Of a DNA stretch of 64,000 nucleotides, positions 27,901 to 37,860 are shown one piece after another. Within the stretch, counting starts at the first letter, position 1, and each line of letters opens with the position of its first letter. The stretch is from assembly GCF_008389435.1 (NCBI RefSeq), contig NZ_VUYS01000002.1, forward strand, positions 1 to 64,000, read 5' to 3'. This DNA comes from Candidatus Nitrosocosmicus agrestis. Lineage in GTDB: Archaea > Thermoproteota > Nitrososphaeria > Nitrososphaerales > Nitrososphaeraceae. The notes beneath the pieces were generated by a model that did not search any database, had not been told where the DNA came from, and saw only the letters and a program-made list of their open reading frames with translations. The translations under genes and the position numbers were made by a program.

Positions 27901-29017
27901 CATCGTGTATATAATTCCATTCGTATGCATATTTATTTAAATGAATAATCAATTTTATGAATACAGAATTTTGTTCAAATTATTTTGCATTTTGTATAAT
28001 CCTTATCTCCTTTATTGTATCCTAGATAAAAATTCCGAGGTTTTGAAATACTTAGTATATGGAGTGAATGTCAAATTGCATATAACTAACGCCTATAAAT
28101 TATCTGGTCCCAATGCGACATGAATCGAATTACGAAATTTTTATCTGGTTCTAATTGAGCAGAATGTTCTAGACACCATATTATATCTCGAATTCTATTT
28201 CTAAAGTTATTTTTTATTTTTGCAAAAGCTTGAACCTGATTGTTTGAAATTTTTATAAGTAGAATGATAAAGTAATAGTATATTCCAGTGAGTTTAGACT
28301 TTGCTTTGCAATTAGGTAACAAATGTTCACTCGGAGTAATACTATAGAATATGGGAACATCTTTTTGGATGTTGGGCGATAATGAAAACACAGAAATTGT
28401 TTAATGCAGGCTAAGGAAATTAAAAATATACAATTTAGCAGAATACGCTCTAACAATCCGGTTAATTTCAAGTATTATAGAGAATATGAGTAAAGCCCAA
28501 TTTTAATGAGCTTTAAAATATTATTAAAAATAACATGTATCGGGTAGCATGAAATCTTACATATAGAAATGGCTTATGTAATTTAAGAATAATTCTTCTA
28601 TAGAGTTATTGATGAAGAATATGAAATTGAAAAGTTGAAGAACGATACTATTGATTTATTGAAAAGTTATTTATATTATAGAAAATGATGGTTAGGATCA
28701 TATTTTATGTTTACCTTCTAGCCCTTATCATTTAAATGTGTCAAAACAACAAGGAACGCTTTAAGATTTAAAGCACTTTTTAATTTGTCATATCAAATTG
28801 TAATATAGGTAGTTTAACAATAGAAAAAACGGAAGATAAGAATGGGAAAGCAATTCCACCTTTGTGCCCTGAGGCGGTCGATTATTCTATAGATTGTGCT
28901 ATACTCTGAGACGTTCTTAAAAGAAAGCAGAAACTAGGTCTTTACCACATCTAGCCTTAATTCTTCTTGATTCGGTTCATAATGGTGGTTTTAGTAATTG
29001 AATTCTATTCGCTTAGT
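27901..29017. other. gene-poor stretch, no supported gene
   Basis: Contains only short frames of random-looking AT-rich composition (27941-28123 plus, 28086-28391 minus). A short phrase near 28810-28912 (GSLTIEKTEDKNGKAIPPLC) may be protein-derived but has no start. No dispersed repeat copy was found here, which is unusual for a gap this long in this window. Confidence 0.4.
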
Positions 29018-29701
29018 TTAATTTGATTTCTTTTCTTTAATATTAAATACCTCTATTTTTCCATAAGAGTAAATATCATGTGTAATCGCATCAAAATTAT
29101 ATTTATTTCCTACAAGATCGATAATTTCCTTTGAAACAATTATTTGATTTGTTTCTGCTATTCCTTCGAGTCTATTTGCAAAATTAACGTTAGACCCAAC
29201 AAGAGTTATCTGGTTCCTACTTTTTGTCTCTAGTAGGCCAAACAAAACATTTCCAATATGAATTCCACAGATCAGGGTAACATCATCTAGATTTATGGAT
29301 TTGGTAACAAGTTTATCCGACCAACTTTCTTTAATTTCTTTAAATTTTTCTCTCAAATCAAGTGCGGCGTTAATCGCTTGTGAGGCAATTTCCTCCTTTT
29401 CATTAGATGAATAACCAAAATATGCCATAACACCGTCTCCTATGAATTTGTCAATTATTCCTTCATATTTATGAATAATATCATTTGCTTCTTGAAAATA
29501 TAATTCTAAAAGTTCAGTTATTGCAAATGGTTCATCAATTAGGTTGTTACACAAGTCAGTAAATCCACTTAAATCCCAGAATGCAATTGCAAGATATTTA
29601 TTTTTTAATTTTCGCTGCTGTGGGTCCATCAAGATATTGAGAATTTTTGAATCAAAATGTTTCGTTAGGTCGTATTTGTCTATCTCAATATCTTTGCCCA
29701 T
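29018..29701 (-). CDS. class III adenylate/guanylate cyclase domain protein
   Basis: A 227-residue soluble protein made of one cyclase homology domain. Metal-binding aspartates are in AFWDLSGFT (Asp43) and DKFIGDGVMAYFG (Asp89). The transition-state pair is in VGSNVNFANRLEGIA (Asn173 and Arg177). ITLVGS precedes it as in the family. It should make cAMP or cGMP from ATP or GTP. The substrate-specifying residues cannot be assigned safely. There is no attached sensor or membrane segment, so regulation must come from partners. No signalling gene is adjacent. Confidence 0.87.
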   Translation of the reverse strand: MGKDIEIDKYDLTKHFDSKILNILMDPQQRKLKNKYLAIAFWDLSGFTDLCNNLIDEPFAITELLELYFQEANDIIHKYEGIIDKFIGDGVMAYFGYSSNEKEEIASQAINAALDLREKFKEIKESWSDKLVTKSINLDDVTLICGIHIGNVLFGLLETKSRNQITLVGSNVNFANRLEGIAETNQIIVSKEIIDLVGNKYNFDAITHDIYSYGKIEVFNIKEKKSN

Positions 29702-30219
29702 TTCTTCCTAAATATTCTCTCACGAGAATCTAAATGTTTGTGCATTATTCCAGGGCATTTCTTATAATTTAGCGAAATTCCCATTATCGTCTTATTCCAA
29801 AACTCGTATTAGTATTTCAAAAAATTATGAAATCGATATTTCAAGTATACGATATAATTTATATCCATTAAGAAAGGTAACCTTGCAACTAGCAGCAATA
29901 TCTTTGTTTGATTCGAATCAAAATAATTTGATAAAATATTGTTTTGTATAATTTTGATGTAAAAAAGGGGAAAAATCAAATGAAACAAGATAAATCATAA
30001 ATTGGGTTATTTGAAAAGACAAAGAAGATTCTCCACCAACAAAAATAACTATCGCTAGTTTGAGGGGACATTTTGGAGTATTCAAACATTCTTAATATAT
30101 CATGTTTATAATTAAATTACTACCAATAATAGTTTTTATTACATTTCTTTGGGATCTAATTCTAAAATTTTACAAATTTTTCTTTTTTTTAGATTCCCTA
30201 AAAGAACTAAATTGACGCG

Positions 30220-30251
30220 GGTTCGGTGGTATGTGAAACAAATTTGACTTG
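30220..30251 (+). repeat. dispersed repeat, module C (gap 29702-30739)
   Basis: GGGTTCGGTGGTATGTGAAA then CAAATTTGACTTG, a very clean copy. The rest of the 1-kb gap shows no gene. Confidence 0.9.
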
Positions 30252-30739
30252 ATTTTCCATCTTGGCATATTGACAATGATATTAAAAACTTTAAATCAAA
30301 ATACAATGTATTTTTTGTCTCTTTACTTGATTACATGATAATTGTTGAATACTGTTCTGAAATAATGTAATCACACATGGTTCCGGCATATCAGGTTTAC
30401 TCGTTAGAACTTCAGGTATGTCAATAAGATGAGCGAATTATATACGAGATATTAGATTGATCTCAAAAATCCTTCAAATAATAATAATCAGTTTATCAGG
30501 ATTCATATTTATAAAATGAGTAAAACCATCCATATCTAAAACCAAAACATCTGACATCATAAATTACATTATATAAAGTCATATCGACACTAATTAGAAA
30601 TTTTCTATATGATCCATTAGTAATGTATTATGCCATTTTGCCAAACTATATGAGGATCTAAATTAATTGTTCTAATCCATGACAACTAAACACGGAAAAT
30701 TAGAATATCGAGTTTCCTAAACTTTAAAAAAAATATTAA

Positions 30740-31780
30740 TTATTTAGTGGTTGAATCGAATGTAAAGGTTGTACAAGTAGAAGGTTGTAGGAATCTATCT
30801 GGGAATTCTTGAATAATTCTGTTTGTTGCCTTCCAACCAGTACAATGACAAGGAACCAAATAATTTGCATTCATGGTTTTTAACTCTCTTATGGTAGGCT
30901 CTATCGCATCTTCGTAAATTCCTCCACCTGTTAGGTGAAAACCGCCTACAACTGCAAAAACCCTGTTAATACCCGTAAGTGATTTCGCATAGTTAATTGT
31001 GTTAATGATACCAGCATGTGCACAACCACTTATAATTATCAAACCTTTATCTTTGATATTAGCAATAATGGCTTGATCATCATTTACTAATGGATCATGA
31101 ACGAGACAACCATTCGCAGGGTCTTCTTTATATTGCAATGGAAATCCCTTTTCGTAGGTAGTATGTCGTGGAATCTGACCAGTAATGACTAAAGTTGGTA
31201 TTGAATTTTCAGTCTCGCGATTTAATGTGTCTTTGTAATCCTCTATATCATCCTTAGACAAAAGACTAGGACCTTTCTTGCAGATTATATTTAATTTTTG
31301 TCGCTCTAGTTCATCAATATTTAGGAAGGGTAATCTTGCCTTATCCTTTCCATTAGGAAATACTATCCATCTTTTTAGAAAAGCATCAGGATGACAAATC
31401 ATTCTCATGGGTTTATCTATTCTTCCAAGTATGTGTGAGAGTCCAGTAAAGTGATCAAAATGTCCATGACTAAGCACTATTGAATGTATAGAGTTAAAAT
31501 CTATACCCAAAATATCCGAATTATGGATGACGCCATTTTCACTGGTCCCGCAATCAAAAAGAACTATATTTTCATTATCAATGGCATTATCCTTATCATG
31601 ACACACGGCTCTTATAAATGCAGAAAATCCATGTTCTGCAATAGGTGGTGGTGGAGGAAGAAATTGCTCGTTTTTTACCAAGGCTGGGCGAGCAGAAGGG
31701 CATACAGAAGGTAACAATCGGTCAGTATAATTATCTGTTAATAAAGTAATTGATAAACTATCTATTTCAGGTAATACCAT
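30740..31780 (-). CDS. metallo-beta-lactamase-fold hydrolase
   Basis: A 346-residue soluble protein. Metal-binding motif SHGHFDH is at 104-110. GCAHAGIINTINYA and VVGGFHLTGGG follow, with PCHCTGWKA near the C-terminus supplying a late His. This layout matches the MBL subgroup related to the archaeal dihydropterin ribofuranosylaminobenzene 5'-phosphate synthase-like proteins. Those proteins use GGFHL and a CHCTG ending. It is likely a two-metal phosphodiesterase, lactonase or pterin-pathway-related enzyme. The substrate is not known. The first 50 residues carry a Pro-rich insert (LPPPPPIAEHG). It stands alone. Confidence 0.85.
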   Translation of the reverse strand: MVLPEIDSLSITLLTDNYTDRLLPSVCPSARPALVKNEQFLPPPPPIAEHGFSAFIRAVCHDKDNAIDNENIVLFDCGTSENGVIHNSDILGIDFNSIHSIVLSHGHFDHFTGLSHILGRIDKPMRMICHPDAFLKRWIVFPNGKDKARLPFLNIDELERQKLNIICKKGPSLLSKDDIEDYKDTLNRETENSIPTLVITGQIPRHTTYEKGFPLQYKEDPANGCLVHDPLVNDDQAIIANIKDKGLIIISGCAHAGIINTINYAKSLTGINRVFAVVGGFHLTGGGIYEDAIEPTIRELKTMNANYLVPCHCTGWKATNRIIQEFPDRFLQPSTCTTFTFDSTTK

Positions 31781-31991
31781 ATATTTAGATCCAGCAGGAT
31801 AAAAAAAAGTCTTTTCTTTACATCAGATGAATAATTAGAATCTTGTTCTGACCAATGGTTAGATTAATGATTAGGGTATTGAAGTGATTAAATTAGGAAA
31901 TATTGGGTAGAATTTCAAATAATAGGAAAAATATTTGGACAATATTGATAAGACGACTTCATCAATTTCGTCTTCCATCGTATATCCTTCA

Positions 31992-32040
31992 GTTACTATA
32001 TATTGGTATCTGGTACGGTGATATGTGAAACAAATTTGAA
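31992..32040 (+). repeat. dispersed repeat, A+C copy (gap 31781-32281)
   Basis: TTACTATATATTGGTATCTGG, TACGGTGATATGTGAAACAA and ATTTGAA. It lies in the spacer between the phasin-like gene (3' side) and the MBL gene (5' side), both on the minus strand. Confidence 0.85.
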
Positions 32041-32081
32041 TCATTCTTGTGATTCCATTCTTTCATACCAAATATACCAAA

Positions 32082-32110
32082 AGGTGGAAATCGTGTGGAT
32101 TTTCACGAGT
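32082..32110 (+). repeat. dispersed repeat, module B hairpin
   Basis: GGTGGAAATCGTGTGGATTT TCACGAG can form a hairpin between GTGGAAATC and GATTTTCAC. The same module is at 46565-46590. It sits 40 bases behind the preceding A+C copy. Confidence 0.7.
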
Positions 32111-32281
32111 CAAACTACGAAATGGATTACTTCTATAAATTGCTAATCTTGACAAAATAAGTTAGAGAAATATATTTAATTTTAATCTTGTGTGAATAAA
32201 CTAATAATTCTTTGAGTTTACCATCCAAAGGGAAAAACCAATAGACGAATCTATTTGTTTTTTGATTTTACTTTATCTTTG

Positions 32282-32914
32282 CTAATAAGTGGTCGAATCC
32301 TTACTTGTTGAAGTGGAACTAGCAGATGAATTCAGGTTTGAATTGGCTGCTACACCATTAACGTTTGTCTCTACTTGTCTTAAGTTTTGTTCAAATACTC
32401 TTGCTGCGTTTACACCTGTGTTTGATATGTATCCTGAAAGATCTTGTGCTTGTTGTAGTGCTGGCTTCCAGGCGTCAAGGGTTGAAAAGATAACGTTGTT
32501 TGAAAGTCTCATAGCCGATACAGTGTTATCTGCAATTGTACTTACAAATGTTGTATATGCTTTGACTGCAGCATCAGGACTAAAGAAGCTAATGGCATAT
32601 CCATTAAAGGCCTCGTTGTATGGCCTCCATGCTGATTGGAGTGAATTAATAACTTGTTTTTGAGATTCCAGATATTGACCTGAAATCTCCCTTGCGGTTT
32701 GCAGTGATTGTTCTTGATAACTATTTACTACACTATTGATTCGTGGAATTTGATTTCTTGATTCATCTATTGATCTATTGATATTATCTTTGGTTTCGTC
32801 AAATGATTTGTTAATTGATTCTTTATAATCACTATTATGATTTAAGCTAATACTGTCTTTTTGTTCATGGGTATTAGTTGAATAATTAGAGTTTGTTTGT
32901 TTGTTTTTTGACAC
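32282..32914 (-). CDS. phasin-like protein
   Basis: A 210-residue, mostly helical protein with a polar, low-complexity N-terminus (Asn, Ser, Asp-rich) and C-terminus (Ser/Thr). A central segment of amphipathic helices (QTAREISGQYLESQKQVINS, AVKAYTTFVSTIADNTVSAM, LDAWKPALQQAQDLSGYI) resembles phasins. Phasins coat polyhydroxyalkanoate granules and occur in Nitrososphaeria that store PHA. GTG start. A TATA box on this strand at 32935-32942 lies 28 bases upstream, consistent with a leaderless transcript. The identification is by helical pattern only. The phaE/phaC relic 6 kb away makes a PHA context plausible but does not prove it. Confidence 0.65.
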   Translation of the reverse strand: MSKNKQTNSNYSTNTHEQKDSISLNHNSDYKESINKSFDETKDNINRSIDESRNQIPRINSVVNSYQEQSLQTAREISGQYLESQKQVINSLQSAWRPYNEAFNGYAISFFSPDAAVKAYTTFVSTIADNTVSAMRLSNNVIFSTLDAWKPALQQAQDLSGYISNTGVNAARVFEQNLRQVETNVNGVAANSNLNSSASSTSTSKDSTTY

Positions 32915-32934
32915 AACATCTGTTAGTTTACATA

Positions 32935-32942
32935 CTATATAA
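32935..32942 (-). promoter_or_regulatory. archaeal TATA box for phasin-like gene
   Basis: TTATATAG on the minus strand, 28 bases before the GTG start. Confidence 0.6.
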
Positions 32943-33102
32943 GTGTGGGTATCAAACGGTTTTTAATACCAAACAATGACAATAATTTACATTTGGTATG
33001 ATAGCACGATTCTTGGTAAAAGTTGATGAAACTAATTATTATCAAAGGTTATTTGATTTTTTATTCGAGTAGGATCAAATGCAGTATGAGTAAGTTCAGT
33101 AT

Positions 33103-33130
33103 ACTATGCAGGTTCGGTAGAAAGAGTCAC
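33103..33130 (+). repeat. dispersed repeat fragment (gap 32943-33720)
   Basis: ACTATGCAGGTTCGGTAGAA AGAGTCAC retains only the GGTTCGGT(A/G)G junction seen in other copies. No gene is seen in the rest of the gap, which includes the promoter of the regulator at 33721. Confidence 0.5.
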
Positions 33131-33720
33131 AGATCAGAGGAATTCAAATTACTTTATTATTTTTACATTGTTTGAATCATAAAAATTTAAATCGAGTTGC
33201 AATACTAAATTCCATTATAGATTAATAGTAATATAATTGCCTGTCAATTTCCCGATTTATGAAATTGTTACCGCTAAAATGATTTTAACACGATAACTGA
33301 GCTATTTGCAAAGTTAGTTGAACGAAAGTTTAGTAAAAGTCAGAATCGTGGTCAGTAGTAATTATTTGCAGTGCTAGAATACAGGATATTCTATCTGATT
33401 CAAGATAAAGTAATACTTAAAATGATAGTGCGCATAAACATACATAAATTTATTCAATAATTTACACTGCATAATAGATTGATTTACTTAAAATTATTGA
33501 AATATAGTAAGATACCGGTACATTCATTTGATTTCATTCCTGCCTTATGTGATAAAATAAAATTTATAGTAGTTTATTTTTCATGGATCCAAATTTATCA
33601 CTAGTCCATCTACCAAATCTCAAGATGAAATTTTGTTGACTATGCAGAAATGCATTGTACTTTAATAATTCACCTCAGGATTTTTAAATCAAATGATTAG
33701 ATCAAAATAGTCATCAACAT

Positions 33721-34338
33721 ATGCCGAAAAGATCACATAAAATCGCCACCAACAATACTACTCAAAATTCTCCTCGCAACAAAGTCAGCAAAAGCGAGAG
33801 AGTAAGAGAGAAAAAACTAGAATTTGATAAATCAGAAGAACCAGTTATTTTTTTGGATAAAATAAATATTGAAATCTTGAAAAACATTATAAGGAATCCT
33901 GAGGTTAAATCATTAGAAATATCAAAAAAAATAGGTATTCCACTATCCACTATTCAAAGAAGAAGGAGAAGGAGAAGTAAGATAGAGGCTTCAGTCATAT
34001 TGAAAAAAAGTTTTGTAATTGATTTTCATCGAGTAGGATTGCGGGTTGCAGATCTCTTGATAAAGATTTAAAAAGGAGATATCGAGACCATTGTAAGCGA
34101 AATAGTCAAGCAACATTCCAAAAGTATTCTTGAAATTACAGTGCGTTTGGGCCAGCCAGATATTAATTTGGTGATTAGACTTGCATACAAGGACAATGAC
34201 AAAATATATGAAATTATGCGCATATTCAATACAATTGAACACCTGGAATCTATACAATAGTCTGAAATACTTAAAGAAGTAACAACAGATAGAGAAGGGT
34301 TAGCAGAAAATCTGTTTTCTCGAGTCAGGACCATTTGA
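33721..34338 (+). pseudogene. Lrp/AsnC-like HTH regulator interrupted by two in-frame stops
   Basis: A 205-codon frame with TAA at 34069-34071 and TAG at 34258-34260 and no frameshift. Part 1 holds the winged-helix motif INIEILKNIIRNPEVKSLEI SKKIGIPLSTIQRRRRRR. Part 2 continues IETIVSEIVKQHSKSILEIT, LVIRLAYKDNDKIYEIMRIF, and part 3 is SEILKEVTTDREG. In related archaeal regulators the second stop position is a Trp (HVEWSE-like), one base from TAG. Translation stops after 116 residues, leaving the DNA-binding half. It is either a pseudogene or a truncated regulator. Confidence 0.75.
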
Positions 34339-34796
34339 CTACAGAATTTCTTCCGTTTCCTAAGATGAGCTAACTCCATTTAATTTACCATAGTATTATA
34401 ATCTAAACCTCCTATCGGTTTTAAACAAACCGCAAAAAGGATAATATCGCCATTCCGTTCACGCTACTGTTAATTACTATAAAACATGGCAATTTGTTTA
34501 TACAGAGAAGAATTAATACAATTTTGACTACATTGAGGGATCATTTTCGTATTCGATATGATATTTGATTGAAATATCACAATTCGTGGCAAATCAATTT
34601 ATAATTATGTTAAGGGTACAATTAGGAGTGTCTCTAACCCACCATAATAGCCTACTACCTATTTTAATTCCCATGAGAAAATTAATTTTACTTGATGAAG
34701 GAATCACTCACAATTATGGTTTCTACAATGTTTAGTTCGATTAGAAAACGGTATTCGTTATAACATAGTTAATAGGAATAAAGTATTTATATAAAT
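34339..34796. other. intergenic, no gene seen
   Basis: AT-rich spacer with promoter-like AT runs before 34797. A 103-codon minus frame at 34068-34379 is a shadow of the interrupted regulator. Confidence 0.4.
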
Positions 34797-35261
34797 ATGT
34801 CAATCGTAAAAAACAATAAAGCCCCTTCTTCCAATTTATCAACAAATTTTAGTTTTCCAATAATAAATAATATAGAAACGTCGGATGTTAAGAATCAAAC
34901 AGGGTCAAATGATAATAAAATTACGACGTTGCGAGGTGAGAAAATTAGTGGGAATGACCGTTCTAAGGTATTAGATAATTTATTGAATTATATCCATAAG
35001 ATTCGAAAATCTAACATTTCCGAACAATATGATGGATGGCAGGGAAGGATTGTAAGAGATATCGAAAAAACATATGGAAAGGATTCAATCGAGCTAAAAC
35101 AGGTAAAAGATGCATTGAAACTTAATTTTCTAACAACTAGTGGACAGTCTGAGGATCAGAGACGGATCTACTTTGATAACCTGTATGAAAGGAGATTTAA
35201 CAGAATAGAAAAACTGATTAACGAATTCAAGGTGGATCTAATTAATCATGGAAGTAAGTAG
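34797..35261 (+). CDS. hypothetical protein
   Basis: A 154-residue protein. The first 55 residues are polar and probably disordered. The rest is helical and charged (DRSKVLDNLLNYIHKIRKSN, VRDIEKTYGKDSIELKQVKD, YFDNLYERRFNRIEKLINEF). There is no signal peptide, cysteine or known motif. It lies convergent to a 53-residue acidic gene. Function is unknown. Confidence 0.6.
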   Translation: MSIVKNNKAPSSNLSTNFSFPIINNIETSDVKNQTGSNDNKITTLRGEKISGNDRSKVLDNLLNYIHKIRKSNISEQYDGWQGRIVRDIEKTYGKDSIELKQVKDALKLNFLTTSGQSEDQRRIYFDNLYERRFNRIEKLINEFKVDLINHGSK

Positions 35262-35344
35262 AACTATTATCTTTTCAAAAATATTAATTTAATTTTCCCA
35301 TACCTTTATTTTCAACTATCTCATTACTACAACTAGTATCATAT

Positions 35345-35374
35345 TGGGTGGAAAGGGAAACAAATTTTACTGAC
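35345..35374 (+). repeat. dispersed repeat fragment, module C
   Basis: GGGTGGAAAGGGAAACAAAT TTTACTGAC, a worn copy. It lies in the 117-base space between the convergent genes at 34797 and 35379. Confidence 0.55.
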
Positions 35375-35378
35375 TACT

Positions 35379-35540
35379 TCATCCGCCTCCACCATCCTTG
35401 CCACCTCCAGAATTCTCCACTTCCAACTCTTTCAATTCATCCTCTACCTCGGAATCTGATTCAGTTACCGGTTTTAACATCTCTTTCTTTAATTTGTCAT
35501 TTTGTGTTGAACCACTTTCAGAAATATTTTCATTACTCAT
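35379..35540 (-). CDS. small acidic protein with Gly-rich tail (53 residues)
   Basis: Encodes MSNENISESGSTQNDKLKKE, MLKPVTESDSEVEDELKELE and VENSGGGKDGGGG. The composition (Glu, Ser, Lys, Gly) is not that of random AT-rich sequence, and the ATG follows an AT-rich promoter-like stretch. It is probably intrinsically disordered. No family was recognised. Confidence 0.55.
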   Translation of the reverse strand: MSNENISESGSTQNDKLKKEMLKPVTESDSEVEDELKELEVENSGGGKDGGGG

Positions 35541-35650
35541 ATATTTTGATTAGACACAAATGTTGATAAACCTATCATTTTTGATTTTAACATTCCCTTC
35601 AAAACGCCCAATATAATGGAACTTATCATCACGGCTTATCCTGAAGAAAC

Positions 35651-35851
35651 CTAAAATGATAAAATAATTTCGTAACTTAAAAGTGCAGGCAGCAGACTCA
35701 TCCACTCTTTTGGCAACTCAGATGATACATCAGCTGGAGAAATACGGGGAATAGTAATCTCAAATACCAATTTGGTCATTACTATAGCAAATACTCTATC
35801 CGGGAATCTTTTCAAACGAGCTTTGCTAAACCGTACTCCAGATTCTGACAA
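35651..35851 (-). pseudogene. fragment of a TMEM175/DUF1211-type potassium channel
   Basis: A 66-residue piece, MSESGVRFSKARLKRFPDRV then FAIVMTKLVFEITIP, matches the first helix of TMEM175-like channels. Their signature there is R-x3-FSDGVFAIxxTLLxLEI. Here FSDG is FPDR, and the protein ends after about one and a half helices instead of six. It is a decayed remnant. Confidence 0.75.
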
Positions 35852-36162
35852 CTACCATTTCTAAACATATAATTAGTATATGAAGGTGAACTGCAATCGA
35901 AAAGATTTTGAGCAATTTGCAATGAAGAAAAAGTGAGCATAACAAGTAATATGGTATCCAACATAGCAGTAACAATCAAATTGAAAATATTTTACTTCAT
36001 TTCTAGTCCAATAGTTAGAAAAGAATTGACAACAGTGAAATCCTACCTCCGCGGTGGTATTCGATAATATTAAATAAAGTTAAAATGCTTTTGGATTATG
36101 GTACCTAATATAATTATCGACTTATGACAGTATTAGATTTACCTAATCATTAATAATGTATC

Positions 36163-36315
36163 ATGTACATCGATAGTGTGAGTGAATTAAATAGCCTTCA
36201 AATAATTGTATGCAAGAATTGCATTCATACCAAGACTGAGCACAGAAATGAACCACATGGTCCAAAATTTTATGATCATCGGTGTCTTGTTTGTAAATGT
36301 CGACAATTTACCTAA
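36163..36315 (+). CDS. 50-residue zinc-ribbon-like protein
   Basis: Encodes MYIDSVSELNSLQIIVCKNC, IHTKTEHRNEPHGPKFYDHR and CLVCKCRQFT. The C-x2-C ... C-x2-C-x-C arrangement with His residues between suggests a zinc site. The preceding 300 bases contain no gene. Upstream context is weak, so it may be a relic of a larger protein. Confidence 0.5.
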   Translation: MYIDSVSELNSLQIIVCKNCIHTKTEHRNEPHGPKFYDHRCLVCKCRQFT

Positions 36316-36905
36316 ATGAATACATAGTCGATAAGTATGTCACATTTCGGATCGGTAATTCTAAAATTGGAACCTGCTTAGACGGCCTTTCCCTGAAACA
36401 CGTTTAAAAAGCCAAATCAGTTTGTATACCATTATAACAACGAACAATTAGATAGATGTAATTGATACCACCATAGATTTCAAAAATCCATTATGGCAAA
36501 ATGGCGTACTTTTGATATATCTTATAATGAGCGTTGTTGTGATGACATGAACCGAATGGTAGTAGAAGATATTGAGAGATCGAAAAATACAGGTTATGGT
36601 TGAAAATTTCAACATAACAGGACTAGTGGCCCAAATCCTAGAACCTATAAAGCATGTATATAGACTACAAAAATATAACGAATTGTCTCTCCTACGGAAA
36701 ACAAATTCAAGTTAGATGATTTGACTATCTTGCTATATCTTTGAAATGAAGATAAGAATTCATTAAGCATGAAAACATCTAACCTTCTGTGCTATATTGA
36801 TAGATAAGGAAGATCATAAATTTCTGAAGATCAGATAAAGAAAAAAAGATCAAGTGATAAAACAACTCATATTTAAGAAAATTTTATAATTGTTTATTAC
36901 CAAGA
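36316..36905. other. intergenic, one very short frame only
   Basis: Holds a 36-codon frame at 36493-36603 (MAKWRTFDISYNERCCDDMN...) that could be a gene remnant but has no support beyond composition. Nothing else was recognised. Confidence 0.35.
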
Positions 36906-37118
36906 ATGGATATATTACTACTAATACATATGAATTGTCCACATTGTAATAGTGAATTTGAGCTCACCTTTCAACGTATAACAGGCTTTACTAAAGGTAT
37001 TAAATCAGCTTATGAAATTTACTATCAAACTTGTCCTCATTGCGACAAACCTATTGTAGGTATGTACGAACATCCTATGCCCGGCTATGAATTTGATTTT
37101 GAAAAAAGAAAGAAATAA
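36906..37118 (+). CDS. small CxxC zinc-binding protein
   Basis: A 70-residue protein with MNCPHCNSEFELTF and YYQTCPHCDKPIVGMYEHP, two CPHC knuckles 33 residues apart, forming a likely zinc ribbon. The ATG at residue 9 (36930) directly before NCPHC may be the true start. Similar proteins are frequent in Nitrososphaeria. The role is unknown. Confidence 0.7.
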   Translation: MDILLLIHMNCPHCNSEFELTFQRITGFTKGIKSAYEIYYQTCPHCDKPIVGMYEHPMPGYEFDFEKRKK

Positions 37119-37379
37119 TCTTATTAAATCATCACTCAAAAATGCAGTACACCAAAAATATAGAGACAAATGGTTTAATCAATGTAAAATGATCTTTACC
37201 TATTATATTTAATATATCATTACTATTGTCTAATCTATCCTTTTCCTCCTATTTTGACATGCTTTGTTACCAGCTGTTCTTTTATAATATTACCACTGAA
37301 TGTAAATACCTATGATATTCTTGTAATAAAAATAAGAATTCATAGACGAGGAATTCCCAGCACGGTCCTCTCTTCAAGA

Positions 37380-37453
37380 AGAAGTAAGGGACTTACTATA
37401 GCAATTGATTGAAAGGTTCTAAGACTGTTATTTAATCAATTTCCCTTACTTCT
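37380..37453. other. long inverted repeat / possible RNA hairpin
   Basis: AGAAGTAAGGGA (37380-37391) pairs with TCCCTTACTTCT (37442-37453). Inside, AATTGATT (37403-37410) pairs with AATCAATT (37434-37441). The two stems are contiguous on the 3' side and separated by an 11-base bulge on the 5' side. It lies in a gene-free stretch (37119-37639). Confidence 0.8.
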
Positions 37454-37639
37454 CAATTTCCGTTAATCGTCTCTATTATTCTTTATTGTTTATATAGGAG
37501 TAGCAAATTGATTCAAATCTGGAGAATAGTAATTTATGAATATCCCATTAGTTAGATGTCGAGAAATTAACGAAGTGGCTTGTCTATTGCAACGTTTTTA
37601 TCGCTTCTGAAACTACAATGAAAGTAAGTTCTAATAGAA

Positions 37640-37860
37640 ATGAGCTGTAATGGTATTTGTGGAAGATATAAAGCAAAAAGGGATCACAATATTCGCTCTA
37701 GGTATATGGAAGGGCAGAAGAGATGTACAACTTTGACATTTTCATCAGGCGGAACGAAAAAGTGTACTGCCCATATTGTAAATTCAAATTAAGGACAAGA
37801 TCATTCCGTGGTTGGTAAATGAAAAAAAGATATAGAGAATTAGCAATAAAAAGGTATTAA
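37640..37860 (+). pseudogene. frameshifted paralog of the Cys-rich protein at 7756
   Basis: Starts MSCNGICGRYKAKRDHNIRS then RYMEGQKRCTT. One frame later it reads FDIFIRRNEKVYCPYCKFKL RTRS, matching the RYxxGQKRC ... CPxC order of the intact gene at 7756. A deletion after the third cysteine region shifts the frame, so the CxxC pairs are split between frames. Confidence 0.75.

Noticed and set aside
28086-28391. 101-codon minus frame in the long gap
   Set aside because: No motif, low-information composition, overlapping another equally weak frame on the same strand; insufficient evidence.
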